The notes under the pieces are model-generated. The model did not search any database. It saw nothing but the letters and a program-made list of their open reading frames with translations, and was not told the DNA's origin. 41,278 nucleotides of DNA. Origin: Amphibacillus jilinensis Y1 (GTDB lineage Bacteria; Bacillota; Bacilli; Bacillales; Amphibacillaceae). The stretch spans positions 121,670 to 162,947 of the forward strand of contig NZ_JH976435.1 of the NCBI RefSeq assembly GCF_000306965.1. The letters are read 5' to 3'. Of the stretch, positions 17,199 through 26,464 are shown piece after piece. Made by a program: the position numbers and the translations under genes. How positions within the stretch are numbered: the stretch's first letter is position 1; each line of letters starts with the position of its first letter.

Positions 17199-17578
17199 TG
17201 GAGCAAGTTATAGCATATTTAATTGCCTTAGTCATCACGTTTCCGTTTATGATCACGTTAACGCTTTATTATGTAGTAAAATATTTCTCTAAAAATAAAA
17301 AGAAAGCTATTCAATTAAGTATGGAATATTCGGCGATTTTTTATGTGATAGCCACTGTGTATATTTTTCAGGAAACGTTTAATCAACAAATAATTGGTGT
17401 GTTGATCTTAACGCTCCTTATAACCTTGTTGCTGTTTATTATTTTACAATGGATGCTGATTGGTGATATTATTATTAAACGTGTTCGGCAATTATATTTG
17501 CGTACTCTATTTTTAATCTTTTTTTCATTAAATATTACTGTGATTATTTTAGCGATACTTCTAAGTGTAAAAAGTTAA
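17198..17578 (+). CDS. DUF3397 membrane protein
   Basis: 126 residues, four predicted membrane segments (about 4-28, 40-60, 66-90, 100-123) with a basic loop KYFSKNKKKAIQ near 29-40. It starts on the last base of the panE stop codon (TAATG), so translation is coupled. DUF3397 proteins commonly precede bshC in Bacillaceae, which supports the call. Function unknown; no enzymatic motif is visible. 60 bases separate it from bshC. Confidence 0.8.
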   Translation: MEQVIAYLIALVITFPFMITLTLYYVVKYFSKNKKKAIQLSMEYSAIFYVIATVYIFQETFNQQIIGVLILTLLITLLLFIILQWMLIGDIIIKRVRQLYLRTLFLIFFSLNITVIILAILLSVKS

Positions 17579-17638
17579 AAAATAAACAGAATTATGTTAA
17601 CTTATATAGTATTATAGGTGTTATAAGGAGTCGATTTA

Positions 17639-19264
17639 ATGAAGCGAGAAGCCATACAAGTGAATATGAGCAATCTTGTTGAAAAATACTTACAGCAGGA
17701 TACAACGGTACTAAAGTATTTTGATTATAACCCGTATCAATCTTCTGATTATGTACAAAGACTAGCAGATATTAAAGAACAAACGTATCAAAGACTTGCT
17801 TTAGTTGATATATTGAAGAAACTTAACGCCAAGTGGGGAAGCCATAACAAAGTGTTTGAACAGATTGATCGATTGAAACAGGAAGATAGTGTCGTGGTTA
17901 TAGGTGGACAACAAGCTGGTTTGCTTACAGGACCTCTCTATACGATTCATAAAATGATTTCTATTCTTGTATTTGCTAGAGAGAAAGAACAAGAGCTTCA
18001 TATACCTGTGATTCCCGTGTTCTGGATCGCAGGAGAGGATCACGATTTTGATGAAATTAACCATGTGTTTCGATATGAGGATAATCAGCTACATAAACAT
18101 AAGATTAATCAGTTTGAACAGAAGAAAACACCTATTTCCAAGGTAGTCATTGATCAAGCAAAAGCAAACCAATGGTTAAATGACCTTTTTTGTTCACTTC
18201 CAGAAACGGAATATACAAGTGACCTTTATCAGATGTTGATGGGCTGTCTGGATAATTCTCAGACTTACGTTGATTTTTTTGCTCAAATAACCACGCATTT
18301 GTTTGGTGAATATGGGCTTGTACTATTTGATTCAGGTGATCCGATTGTTAGGGATTTAGAAAGTCCTTATCTGGTATCACTAATAGAAGACCAGCAATCA
18401 ATCGCTAAAAATGTATATAAAAGCTGGAGAGACATAAGTAAATTGGGCTATCATATTCCCGTAGACGTTAAGCCTAGTGATGGTCATCTTTTTTATGTGG
18501 ATGATGAGGACGAGCGTCAGTTGCTGATGTGTGAAGGTCATAACTGGACAGATAAAGATTTATCTATTCAATTTACAACAGATCAGTTAATCCAATTAGC
18601 TCAAGACACGCCAGAGCATTTTAGTAATAACGTTATTAGTCGTCCTTTAATGCAGGAATGTCTGTTTCCGACTTTGGCTTTCTTTGCTGGCGCAGGTGAA
18701 CTGGCTTATTGGTCAATATTGAAAGAAGCATTTCATGAATTGGACCTTAAAATGCCTCCGGTACTGCCGAGACTATCTTTTACTCTGGTCGATTCTTATA
18801 CCCGTAAATGGATTGATAAAAGTGGCCAAGACATTTCTGCAGTTATTAATTATGGACTGGAAGAAGAGAAAGTGCGTTATTTAGCTGCTCAAGTACAACC
18901 ACCACTTGATCAGCTCACTTATCAAATAAAAGAATCGATGCGAGGCCTTCATCAACCATTACGTGAAATCGCCTCGAGCTTAGGGGAAGATTTAGAACAA
19001 CTTGCTGAAAAGAATCAAGCTTTAATTGAAGATCAAGTATCTTTTTTGGCAAAGTCAATTGAAAAGCGTGTCAAGCAACGGCATCAGCTACAACTTTCGA
19101 GCTACGATCATTTACAGTCTATGCTAAGACCCTACAACGCTTGGCAAGAACGCCATTGGAATCTTATTCCCTTCATTAATCGATTTGGCACAGAATGGTT
19201 AGCTGATTTGTTAAATGACAGTTATGATTTTCGAGAAGACATTCATTACTTAGCTAAACTTTAA
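17639..19264 (+). CDS. bshC: Bacillithiol synthase BshC (cysteine-adding)
   Basis: 541 residues. It adds cysteine to glucosaminyl-malate, the last step of bacillithiol synthesis, the main low-molecular-weight thiol of Bacillaceae. Typical BshC segments are VVIGGQQAGLLTGPLYTIHK near 86-105 (nucleotide-binding-like loop) and PVIPVFWIAGEDHDFDEINH near 123-142. The C-terminal half (about 390-500) is coiled coil rich, as in the known fold. Full length. Located directly before the dcw cluster, as in B. subtilis (yllA). A hairpin terminator follows after ten bases. Confidence 0.95.
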   Translation: MKREAIQVNMSNLVEKYLQQDTTVLKYFDYNPYQSSDYVQRLADIKEQTYQRLALVDILKKLNAKWGSHNKVFEQIDRLKQEDSVVVIGGQQAGLLTGPLYTIHKMISILVFAREKEQELHIPVIPVFWIAGEDHDFDEINHVFRYEDNQLHKHKINQFEQKKTPISKVVIDQAKANQWLNDLFCSLPETEYTSDLYQMLMGCLDNSQTYVDFFAQITTHLFGEYGLVLFDSGDPIVRDLESPYLVSLIEDQQSIAKNVYKSWRDISKLGYHIPVDVKPSDGHLFYVDDEDERQLLMCEGHNWTDKDLSIQFTTDQLIQLAQDTPEHFSNNVISRPLMQECLFPTLAFFAGAGELAYWSILKEAFHELDLKMPPVLPRLSFTLVDSYTRKWIDKSGQDISAVINYGLEEEKVRYLAAQVQPPLDQLTYQIKESMRGLHQPLREIASSLGEDLEQLAEKNQALIEDQVSFLAKSIEKRVKQRHQLQLSSYDHLQSMLRPYNAWQERHWNLIPFINRFGTEWLADLLNDSYDFREDIHYLAKL

Positions 19265-19274
19265 CCCACTTTGC

Positions 19275-19309
19275 ACCACCGAGATAAAAAATACCGGTGG
19301 TTGGTTTTA
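19275..19309 (+). terminator. Terminator after bshC
   Basis: ACCACCG / CGGTGGT, 7-bp stem around a 13-base loop, then TGGTTTTA. Stem solid, T tract weak. Confidence 0.65.
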
Positions 19310-19318
19310 TGACAGATC

Positions 19319-19440
19319 GTTCGGCCGTGATTGACCGGCTTAAAATAGAGATAAACGTATATTTAGGCGAGAGTTCGTAAGCTAATGTTCTGATTCACTT
19401 AACGCCCCATCAGTAGCAGGGTAAGATCGTAGACTTAAAC
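19319..19440 (+). repeat. Family A repeat (copy A4), bshC-mraZ gap
   Basis: It contains TTAGGCGAGAG and CTGATTCACTTAACG. The distal hairpin is degenerate. It is the first of three repeat elements stacked in the 993-base gap between bshC and mraZ, which contains no convincing gene. Confidence 0.65.
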
Positions 19441-19453
19441 CACCACGTCCTGT

Positions 19454-19608
19454 ATAACTAAATAATGAAATCGCGTATCCGAACATTCTGAACAAAGCGT
19501 TGGAAAAACACGTAGACTCCTCGAAAATAAAGAACGATTTTCTTCGTGCGATGCATGATCAAGGACGCTTTCCTTATCCTGTGGGAATAGCACGAGCTGA
19601 GGATCCAC
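19454..19608 (+). repeat. Family B repeat (copy B1)
   Basis: Positions 19454-19594 align without gaps to 41138-41278, with 133 of 141 identical by hand count. It includes a small hairpin around GAAAAT/ATTTTC. Its last 31 bases (19578-19608) match 19830-19860 of the structured element C at 28 of 31, so B carries a module of C. Confidence 0.85.
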
Positions 19609-19803
19609 TGTGTGAAGTGTACTTCTTCGGTTCTTTGTCAAATGACGTTGTTGAGAATTTTGCCGGCAATTTTATAGATGAACTTCACAAATCTTCAAGT
19701 CGATATGCTGCTTGAATGTTTGATTGGTCAGGTGAATTTTGGGCTGATTTCGATTCAATAGATTTTAACTAATTTGAATGTCTATCTACATGTAAATTAA
19801 TAC

Positions 19804-19937
19804 GGGTTCGGTCAGGAAGTGATGAGACTCCTGCAGGAATAGCACGAGCTGAAGATCCACTCATGTGCGCGTTTTGTGCGCACATGAGTTAGCTGAAGAC
19901 GTGCCTGCGGAAAGCGAATCACTGGATGACTGAACCC
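19804..19937 (+). repeat. Structured element C with terminal inverted repeats
   Basis: Ends GGGTTCGGTCA (19804-19814) and TGACTGAACCC (19927-19937) are near-perfect inverted repeats, extended by AGTGAT/ATCACT. Inside, GCAGG/CCTGC, CACG/CGTG and AGCT/AGCT can pair. A perfect 11-bp central hairpin CTCATGTGCGC / GCGCACATGAG caps the fold. It resembles GC-rich intergenic repeats with GCGGAAAGCGA I recall from many Bacillaceae genomes. Non-coding. Confidence 0.75.
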
Positions 19938-19983
19938 ATTTCTATAGTTAGAGAAATAGAAATGACGTTAAGGAAAGTCTACC

Positions 19984-20011
19984 CCCCATTTCACAAGCGC
20001 ATGAAATGGGG
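19984..20011. terminator. Perfect hairpin upstream of mraZ
   Basis: CCCCATTTCA (19984-19993) and TGAAATGGGG (20002-20011) form a 10-bp stem with an 8-base loop. There is no T tract after it, so it is only a possible terminator or RNA-stability element. Confidence 0.4.
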
Positions 20012-20071
20012 AATCCCCCTTCACCAACGTCAAATAGTATACAACCATTTAGTTACTCTTTTGTTCTTAAT

Positions 20072-20115
20072 AATAAGACTTGTCACATGCGAATGGTGAT
20101 GAGCCTTATTTTTTT
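20072..20115 (+). terminator. Terminator before the dcw cluster
   Basis: AATAAG...TCAC pairs with GTGA...CTTATT with interior mismatches, followed by seven T. It isolates the mraZ promoter from upstream transcripts. Confidence 0.7.
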
Positions 20116-20204
20116 GTGCGTTAATGATTTTGGGGAGTTGTTTTAAATCAAAATGCGAACATATGTACTAATTTTCCATTTTTTTAAGAAACAGTCATAA
20201 AAGT

Positions 20205-20234
20205 GTGGTGGGAAGTGGGGGGATGTGGTAAACT
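20205..20234 (+). promoter_or_regulatory. MraZ-type operator overlapping the mraZ promoter
   Basis: Three GTGG boxes at 20205, 20215 and 20225, spaced exactly ten bases, run straight into a -10-like TAAACT (20229-20234). MraZ is known to bind tandem direct repeats of this kind at its own promoter. No good -35 exists; the repeats occupy that place, which suits autorepression. Confidence 0.75.
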
Positions 20235-20257
20235 ATTAAAAAAGGTGGGCGATTATT

Positions 20258-20689
20258 ATGTTTATGGGTGAATACAAACATAATATTGATGCAAAAGGTC
20301 GGATTATTATGCCGGCTAAATTTCGTGATGACTTAGGTGAATCCTTTGTTGTGACAAGAGGTTTAGATCAATGTTTGTTTGCATATCCATTGACAGAATG
20401 GCGCATCCTTGAAGAGAAGATAAAAAAACTACCACTTACAAAAAAAGATGCAAGAGCATTTACTCGCTTTTTCTTTTCAGGTGCAGTTGAATGTGATATC
20501 GATAAACAAGGGCGTATTAATCTACCTGCTTCACTAAGGGAGTACGCCAAGATTGAAAAGGAATGTGCAGTAATTGGGGTATCTAATCGTGTTGAGATAT
20601 GGTCTGAACAAATTTGGGCAGGCTACATCGATGAATCAGAATCAACCTTTGCAGAAATAGCAGAAAATATGATGGAAATAGATTTTTAA
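20258..20689 (+). CDS. mraZ: Transcriptional regulator MraZ
   Basis: 143 residues, the first gene of the dcw cluster. Two SpoVT/AbrB-like DNA-binding halves, each with the family motif: [13 protein letters not shown] (about 11-23) and [16 protein letters not shown] (about 82-97). The protein forms ring oligomers and represses its own operon in other bacteria. Very close to B. subtilis MraZ throughout ([35 protein letters not shown]). Starts at ATG behind AAGGTGGG. rsmH follows after 15 bases. Confidence 0.97.
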   Translation: MFMGEYKHNIDAKGRIIMPAKFRDDLGESFVVTRGLDQCLFAYPLTEWRILEEKIKKLPLTKKDARAFTRFFFSGAVECDIDKQGRINLPASLREYAKIEKECAVIGVSNRVEIWSEQIWAGYIDESESTFAEIAENMMEIDF

Positions 20690-20704
20690 TGAGGAGGTGA
20701 TCAC

Positions 20705-21682
20705 TTGTTTGAGCATGACAGTGTGCTAAGAGATGAAACCATTGATGGGTTAAACCTTAAACCCAATGGTACATATGTTGACGGTACTTTAGGAGCAGGT
20801 GGTCATTCAGAACAAATCGTAAAGAGACTGGACCAAGGTCTATTAATTGCTATTGATCAAGACAAACATGCATTGAAAGCAGCAAAAGACCGCCTAGCTG
20901 ATTATCATGAAAAAATCCAGTTTGTTCATTCGAATTTTAGAGACTTAACAAACGTATTAAACGAACGAGATATTGATGAGGTTGATGGTTTTTTATTTGA
21001 TTTAGGTGTGTCATCTCCTCAACTTGATCATGCTGAACGCGGGTTTAGCTACCAACATGATGCCCCGCTGGATATGAGAATGAATCAAACACAAGAGCAC
21101 TCAGCATATGATGTTGTCAACAATTGGTCTTATCAAGAGTTAGTGACTATCTTTTTTAAATATGGCGAAGAGAAGTTTTCAAAACAAATAGCCCGTAACA
21201 TTGAAACAATAAGGAAAGAAAAACCAATTGAAACAACTTTTGAGCTGGTTGAAATTATTAAAGGATCTATACCTGCCCCGGCTAGAAGGAAAGGTGGTCA
21301 TCCAGCTAAAAGAACCTTTCAGGCGATAAGAATCGCTGTTAACGATGAATTAAATGCTTTCTATGATGTCTTGCATCAGGCTGCTGAAAAGCTAGTCGTT
21401 GGGGGACGGATAGCTGTCATTACATTTCATTCGTTGGAAGATCGAATTTGTAAACAAGCTTTCAAAAAATGGAGTACGGTACCACCACAACCCAGAAACA
21501 TGCCAATCGTTCCAGAGTCAAGTCAACCGCCGTTCAAATTAGTAACGAAAAAACCTATTATAGCAAATGATCAAGAATTGGAGCGCAATAGGCGGTCGCG
21601 ATCCGCTAAATTGAGAATTGTTGAAAAAACAAAGGTTTGGAATGAAGATTTTTCTTATCAGAAAGGATGGGATAAAAGATGA
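20705..21682 (+). CDS. rsmH: 16S rRNA (cytosine1402-N4)-methyltransferase RsmH
   Basis: 325 residues from a TTG start behind GAGGAGGTGATC. It methylates N4 of C1402 in the decoding centre of 16S rRNA. SAM-binding motif [15 protein letters not shown] near 23-37; [10 protein letters not shown] near 55-64; catalytic-region [21 protein letters not shown] near 98-118; C-terminal [13 protein letters not shown]. Also called MraW. Overlaps ftsL by four bases (ATGA). Confidence 0.96.
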   Translation: MFEHDSVLRDETIDGLNLKPNGTYVDGTLGAGGHSEQIVKRLDQGLLIAIDQDKHALKAAKDRLADYHEKIQFVHSNFRDLTNVLNERDIDEVDGFLFDLGVSSPQLDHAERGFSYQHDAPLDMRMNQTQEHSAYDVVNNWSYQELVTIFFKYGEEKFSKQIARNIETIRKEKPIETTFELVEIIKGSIPAPARRKGGHPAKRTFQAIRIAVNDELNAFYDVLHQAAEKLVVGGRIAVITFHSLEDRICKQAFKKWSTVPPQPRNMPIVPESSQPPFKLVTKKPIIANDQELERNRRSRSAKLRIVEKTKVWNEDFSYQKGWDKR

Positions 21683-22065
21683 GTTCAAATGAAGCTAGAC
21701 TATATTATCCAGAAACCCCACAACGTAGAAGGCGTTCAGAGCCAAGTCAACCACCGAAGAAACTTGTCAAGATAAAATCCCGAAAAATCACGACTGGTGA
21801 GAAATTTCTTGCTGCATTATTTGGTGTAGTTGTTTCTGTGGCTATGGTTTATATTGTATCATTCAGTGCAAATCTTGATTCATTAAATCGTGATTTACAA
21901 AGACTTGAACAGGAAGTGAATGAACAGCAAACAGTCAATGCGAATTTAGACTATCAAGTGATGGAATATAGTAATCCCGAACGCATTTTAAATATTGCTA
22001 AAGAAAATGGGTTAAATATTCAGAACACGAAAATTAAACAAGCAACACAAATTGAAGCTGAATAA
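21679..22065 (+). CDS. ftsL: Cell division protein FtsL
   Basis: 128 residues, bitopic membrane protein. A basic cytoplasmic N-terminus ([21 protein letters not shown]), one membrane segment about 40-62, then an extracytoplasmic leucine-zipper-like coiled coil ([18 protein letters not shown]) and FtsL-type tail [14 protein letters not shown]. It forms a complex with DivIC and DivIB that activates septal synthesis. Sequence conservation is low in this family, so order between rsmH and pbpB carries weight. The start overlaps the end of rsmH. Confidence 0.92.
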   Translation: MSSNEARLYYPETPQRRRRSEPSQPPKKLVKIKSRKITTGEKFLAALFGVVVSVAMVYIVSFSANLDSLNRDLQRLEQEVNEQQTVNANLDYQVMEYSNPERILNIAKENGLNIQNTKIKQATQIEAE

Positions 22066-22080
22066 CGAGGGTCAGTCATT

Positions 22081-24267
22081 ATGAAAAAAACGAGTAGAGC
22101 TAATATAGCAATTAATTTATTTTTTGGTTTGTTAATCATAATGTTAGTCACTCTTTCTGGTAGATTCATATACATACAAACAACAGGTGAAGTACAAGGT
22201 GTTGATTTACAAGATTGGGCAGAACGTCAACGTACAGATCAAACGACTATCTCTGCGCGACGGGGCTACATTTACGATCGGAATAAAATGGAGTTGGCCC
22301 AAGACCTGACAATTTATCGTATGTATGCTGTTATTAGTTCCTCATTTTCTCCTAATCCTGAAAAACGTTTGAACCATGTTGAAGATGTGGAGGATACCGC
22401 AGAAAAGTTAGCAACCGTTCTTGACATTGATGCAACTGAAATTGAAACGATTTTAAATCGTGGTAAAGAAAATGATCAATTTCAAGTTGAATTTGGCAAT
22501 AGAGCCAGTCAATTAAGTCGAGAACAGCGGTTGGAAATTGAAGAAATGAATTTACCTGGTATTCATTTTATTGAAGAGTCAAAAAGATATTATCCCAATG
22601 GCCTCTTTGCCTCTCAGGTTATTGGTCTGGCTCAATCAAATGATGATAACCATATTGCTGGGATAACTGGAATTGAAGCACAGCTAGACGATCTTTTAAG
22701 CGGTAAAGATGGCTCTATTTCATTTCAACGTGATAAGTATAATACACGTTTACTTAATGCTGAAGAGGTCATTGAAGAAAAGCATGATGGCTATGACGTC
22801 ATACTGACACTAGATCAAAAAATTCAAACAACGTTAGAAGATGCGATGTCACAAGTAGAAGAACAATATGATCCTGAACGAATAACAGCAACCGTTATTG
22901 ATCCAAGGACAGGTGAAATCCTAGCGATGAGTAACCGACCAAGTTATGATCCAAATGATTTAGGTAATGTTGAGAATTGGTTTAATGATGTTGTCTCTAC
23001 ACCAATAGAGCCTGGTTCTACTATTAAAGCTTTCACAATTGCTGCTGCGATTGAAGAAGGTGTTTACGATCCTAAAGAAACCTATCAATCGGGCTCGTTT
23101 AAAATTGATCGAATTGAAAATCCAATTACCGATTATCGTCAACACTGGGGAGAAATCACTTATGAAGAAGGTTTTCAACGCTCTTCAAACGTAGCGATGT
23201 CCAAACTTGTGTGGGAAAAGTTGGGTCCTGATACGTTTTTAAATTATTTAGAAGCTTTCCATTTTGATCGTCCTACGGGTATTGATTTACCGAGGGAGCA
23301 GCCAGGACAAATTCTATACCGTTATCCAATTGAGCAGTTGACCACATCTTTTGGACAAGGTACAACGGTGACGCCGATTCAAATGATTCAAGCTGCAACT
23401 GCTCTAGCTAATGATGGGCAAATGATGAAGCCTTATGTTATTAAAGAAATTGTTGATTCTAATACAGGAGAGGTTATTGAAGAAACGACTCCAGAGGTGG
23501 TCGGTCAGCCTATTTCAAAGGATACAGCGGACCAAGTATTAAAAGCAATGGAATCTGTGGTTACATCTGATGTAGGAACGGCTCACAATATTTATAATTT
23601 AGATTCTTATTCAGTAGCTGGGAAAACAGGTACAGCTCAAATTTCTGGTGGAGGAGATATGGGCTATTTAGAAGGGCATGAGAATTATATTTTCTCATTT
23701 TTAGGTGTAGCCCCAAGTGAAAATCCAGAATTATTAATGTATGTAACGGTTCAACAGCCAAAAATTAGTGAAGATGAATCGGGATCAGATCCGGTATCTT
23801 TTATATTTAAACATGTAATGGAGAATAGCTTGCACTACATGAATATTCAGCCCGATAAAGAAACGGAAGAAACCGTATCACAAATTGATTTTCCGGATGT
23901 AGCAGGAGCTCCTACAGATGAGCTGGTATCAAGTTTAAATGAACAAGGGTTTAAGCCTTTTGTGGTGGGAGATGGGAACCAAATTGTTGCTGCTAATATC
24001 GATTATGGTGAGCCTGTTTTATCAACCCAAACCCTTATTCTAATAACTGATGAACCGACGATGCCGGATTTATCAGGATGGTCTTTGCGTAATGTGTTAG
24101 AATTGGCGAACCTTACAGGTTTAGATGTAGAAGTGATTGGGTCTGGTTATTTAACAGAACAAAGTATTGAGGTTGGAACGTCTATTGAAGAAGGCAGATA
24201 CTTGTTAGCTGAATTTACTTCACAAAGGGCAGATTCTCGTGAAGATGACGAAAGTGATGCTGGATAA
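22081..24267 (+). CDS. pbpB: Penicillin-binding protein 2B, septal transpeptidase
   Basis: 728 residues, class B PBP. N-terminal membrane anchor about 13-31, pedestal domain (RRGYIYDRNKMELAQD), transpeptidase domain with active Ser313 in STIK (313-316), SSN near 369, and KTGTA starting at Lys515. Two PASTA repeats form the C-terminus (about 600-710). It crosslinks septal peptidoglycan with FtsW in division. Downstream lies the sporulation paralogue spoVD with a 196-base gap. The acidic tail SREDDESDAG is unremarkable. Confidence 0.95.
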   Translation: MKKTSRANIAINLFFGLLIIMLVTLSGRFIYIQTTGEVQGVDLQDWAERQRTDQTTISARRGYIYDRNKMELAQDLTIYRMYAVISSSFSPNPEKRLNHVEDVEDTAEKLATVLDIDATEIETILNRGKENDQFQVEFGNRASQLSREQRLEIEEMNLPGIHFIEESKRYYPNGLFASQVIGLAQSNDDNHIAGITGIEAQLDDLLSGKDGSISFQRDKYNTRLLNAEEVIEEKHDGYDVILTLDQKIQTTLEDAMSQVEEQYDPERITATVIDPRTGEILAMSNRPSYDPNDLGNVENWFNDVVSTPIEPGSTIKAFTIAAAIEEGVYDPKETYQSGSFKIDRIENPITDYRQHWGEITYEEGFQRSSNVAMSKLVWEKLGPDTFLNYLEAFHFDRPTGIDLPREQPGQILYRYPIEQLTTSFGQGTTVTPIQMIQAATALANDGQMMKPYVIKEIVDSNTGEVIEETTPEVVGQPISKDTADQVLKAMESVVTSDVGTAHNIYNLDSYSVAGKTGTAQISGGGDMGYLEGHENYIFSFLGVAPSENPELLMYVTVQQPKISEDESGSDPVSFIFKHVMENSLHYMNIQPDKETEETVSQIDFPDVAGAPTDELVSSLNEQGFKPFVVGDGNQIVAANIDYGEPVLSTQTLILITDEPTMPDLSGWSLRNVLELANLTGLDVEVIGSGYLTEQSIEVGTSIEEGRYLLAEFTSQRADSREDDESDAG

Positions 24268-24411
24268 ATCGTGATAATACCAACAGCTCGTATTAAAGAA
24301 GTGGGAACAGAGTTGGTTTAAAGTCGTTTTCCCTTAGCAAATTAAGCTTTGGTATCTCGTAGTGATTGAACTTTATTCGATAGAAAAACAGTGTACTATT
24401 CAGATGGGCTT

Positions 24412-24442
24412 GTCATATATTAGATACGATTAATCATTATTT
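24412..24442 (+). promoter_or_regulatory. Candidate sigma-E promoter of spoVD
   Basis: GTCATAT (24412-24418) and CATTATTT (24435-24442), about 15 bases apart counting an 8-base -35. They compare with the sigma-E pattern of an ATATT-type -35 and CATACA-T -10 (6/8). The 22 bases to the ATG fit. spoVD is sigma-E dependent in B. subtilis. Confidence 0.5.
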
Positions 24443-24463
24443 GAAAAAGTGAGGCGTTAAATA

Positions 24464-26392
24464 ATGAAACAAGTATCTCATGTGACAATCCGAAAACGAA
24501 TCGTCACTGTTTTTTTATTAGCAATAGCTGTTTTCTTTGTTATATTGACCCGGTTAATGTATGTTCAATTTGTTGAAGGTCCTGCTTTGACAGAATCAGC
24601 GGAAACCTCGTGGAGTCGCGATATCAAGTTTGAAGCGAAACGCGGAAAAATTTTGGATCGTAATGGTGAGGTATTAGTTGATAATATTTCTGCACCAACG
24701 GTTATGCTCGTGCCAAGGCAGGTTGAGGACAAGGAAGAAGTTTCGGTTCAATTGGCTGCTATACTGGATGTGGAAACCAAGTTGCTTGATGGTTACTTAG
24801 CTCAGGATACAAATATTGTTCGCTTTGCAGAGGGTAGAAAGTTGTCGGAGGATCAAGCTATTGCCATTCAACAGTTAGGTTTGTCCGGGGTTTATTTAGC
24901 CGAAGACTCAAAGCGATACTATCCGAATGATCATATGTTGGCTCATGTATTGGGATTCAGTGGAATAGACAATCAAGGACTTGTAGGCTTAGAATTATAT
25001 CATGATGAACAATTAAGTGGAATGCCAGGGCGCCTGTCATTTTATTCTGATGCGAAAGGCAAACGTCTTCCTCATTTGTCAGATACTTATGAAGCACCCC
25101 TCGATGGGAACGATCTACACCTTACAATTGATTTGGCTGTACAAACGATTATAGAAAGGGAGCTTGATATTGCGGAAGCCACTTATCAACCTGATGGAGC
25201 TTGGGCATTGGCAGTTGACCCAAATACGGGTGCTGTTCTAGGGATGGCGTCACGCCCTTCATTTGATCCGGATCAATATCAAGACGTAGATCCTTCGGTA
25301 TACAATCGTAATTTTCCGATTTGGAGTACTTATGAGCCAGGATCAACATTTAAAATTATAACATTAGCGGCTGCTTTAGAGGAAAAGTTAGTTGATCTCG
25401 AAGAAGATGAGTATTATGACAGTGGGATGATTGAAGTGGGTGGAGCGAAGTTGCATTGTTGGAAACATGGAGGACACGGCCAGCAAACCTATCTGGAAGT
25501 GGTGCAAAATTCATGTAACCCAGGTTTTGTAACGCTAGGTCAAGCTTTGGGGACAGAACGATTATTTAGTTATATTGATGCCTTTGGATTTGGTCAAAAA
25601 ACAAATATTGATTTAGCTGGTGAGTCCAGTGGGATTCTCTTTGATCCTGAAAAGGTAGGACCCATCGAGTTAGCTACAACATCTTTTGGTCAAGGTGTAT
25701 CTGTGACACCAATCCAACAAGTCATGGCTGTATCAGCAGCAGTTAATGGTGGCTATTTATACCAACCTTACATTGTCGACCGATGGGTAGATTCGAAGAA
25801 CAATCAAACAATAGAACAAGTCTCTCCACAGCTAAAGCATCAAGTTATTTCTGAAGAAACGTCGATGGAAGTGAAGTTGGCACTAGAATCGGTTGTTGCT
25901 AAAGGGACAGGTCGTGGTGCTTATGTAGATGGTTATCGTGTTGGTGGAAAAACGGGTACTGCTCAAAAGGTTGGTAGTAATGGACGTTATTTAGAAAATA
26001 ATCACATCGTATCATTTATTGGCTTTGCGCCAGCAGATGATCCGCAAATTGTCGTTTATTTGGCGATAGATAATCCTAAAAATACTGTTCAGTTTGGTGG
26101 GGTCGTTGCAGCGCCAATTGTTGGAGATATTATAGAAGATAGCTTAAGTGCTTTGGGGGTTGAAAGAAGAGATAGTGGACTAGAGAAAGATTATCAATGG
26201 CCTGATCAGCCGCTAGTTGAGGTACCTGATCTTATTGGGTTAACAGAAAATGATTTGGTGCAATACTTAACACAATTAGCTATTGAAACAGTTGGAAAGG
26301 GTGAACATGTTATTGAACAGGCACCAGCCCCTGGGACAAAAGTACCGATGGGGGAGACGATTCGTATATTATTCGGAGAAGAAGAGTCATGA
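24464..26392 (+). CDS. spoVD: SpoVD, sporulation-specific class B PBP
   Basis: 642 residues. Membrane anchor about 12-31, pedestal (RGKILDRNGEVLVDN), transpeptidase domain with active Ser294 in STFK (294-297), SCN near 351, KTGTAQ from Lys496. A single C-terminal PASTA domain (about 585-640, VEVPDLIGLTENDLVQYLTQ) distinguishes SpoVD from PBP2B, which has two. It crosslinks spore cortex peptidoglycan with SpoVE at the forespore outer membrane. RBS GTGAGG. All catalytic motifs are intact. Confidence 0.95.
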   Translation: MKQVSHVTIRKRIVTVFLLAIAVFFVILTRLMYVQFVEGPALTESAETSWSRDIKFEAKRGKILDRNGEVLVDNISAPTVMLVPRQVEDKEEVSVQLAAILDVETKLLDGYLAQDTNIVRFAEGRKLSEDQAIAIQQLGLSGVYLAEDSKRYYPNDHMLAHVLGFSGIDNQGLVGLELYHDEQLSGMPGRLSFYSDAKGKRLPHLSDTYEAPLDGNDLHLTIDLAVQTIIERELDIAEATYQPDGAWALAVDPNTGAVLGMASRPSFDPDQYQDVDPSVYNRNFPIWSTYEPGSTFKIITLAAALEEKLVDLEEDEYYDSGMIEVGGAKLHCWKHGGHGQQTYLEVVQNSCNPGFVTLGQALGTERLFSYIDAFGFGQKTNIDLAGESSGILFDPEKVGPIELATTSFGQGVSVTPIQQVMAVSAAVNGGYLYQPYIVDRWVDSKNNQTIEQVSPQLKHQVISEETSMEVKLALESVVAKGTGRGAYVDGYRVGGKTGTAQKVGSNGRYLENNHIVSFIGFAPADDPQIVVYLAIDNPKNTVQFGGVVAAPIVGDIIEDSLSALGVERRDSGLEKDYQWPDQPLVEVPDLIGLTENDLVQYLTQLAIETVGKGEHVIEQAPAPGTKVPMGETIRILFGEEES

Positions 26393-26399
26393 TTTAGTC

Positions 26400-26428
26400 G
26401 TGATACTTTTATCTTTTTTTGGTATAAT
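26400..26428 (+). promoter_or_regulatory. Candidate sigma-A promoter of the murE operon
   Basis: GTGATA (26400-26405), 17 bases, perfect TATAAT (26423-26428). If used, the transcript begins near 26435 and the family A repeat A5 becomes part of the murE 5' leader of about 250 bases. Confidence 0.6.
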
Positions 26429-26464
26429 GATGAGGTGTAATAAACTGACGTTTGTCACAGATAA

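Noticed and set aside
19500-19715. 71-codon open frame on the plus strand and an overlapping 68-codon frame on the minus strand
   Set aside because: Both lie inside repeat B1 and its flank, have no ribosome binding site, and the protein has no family look.
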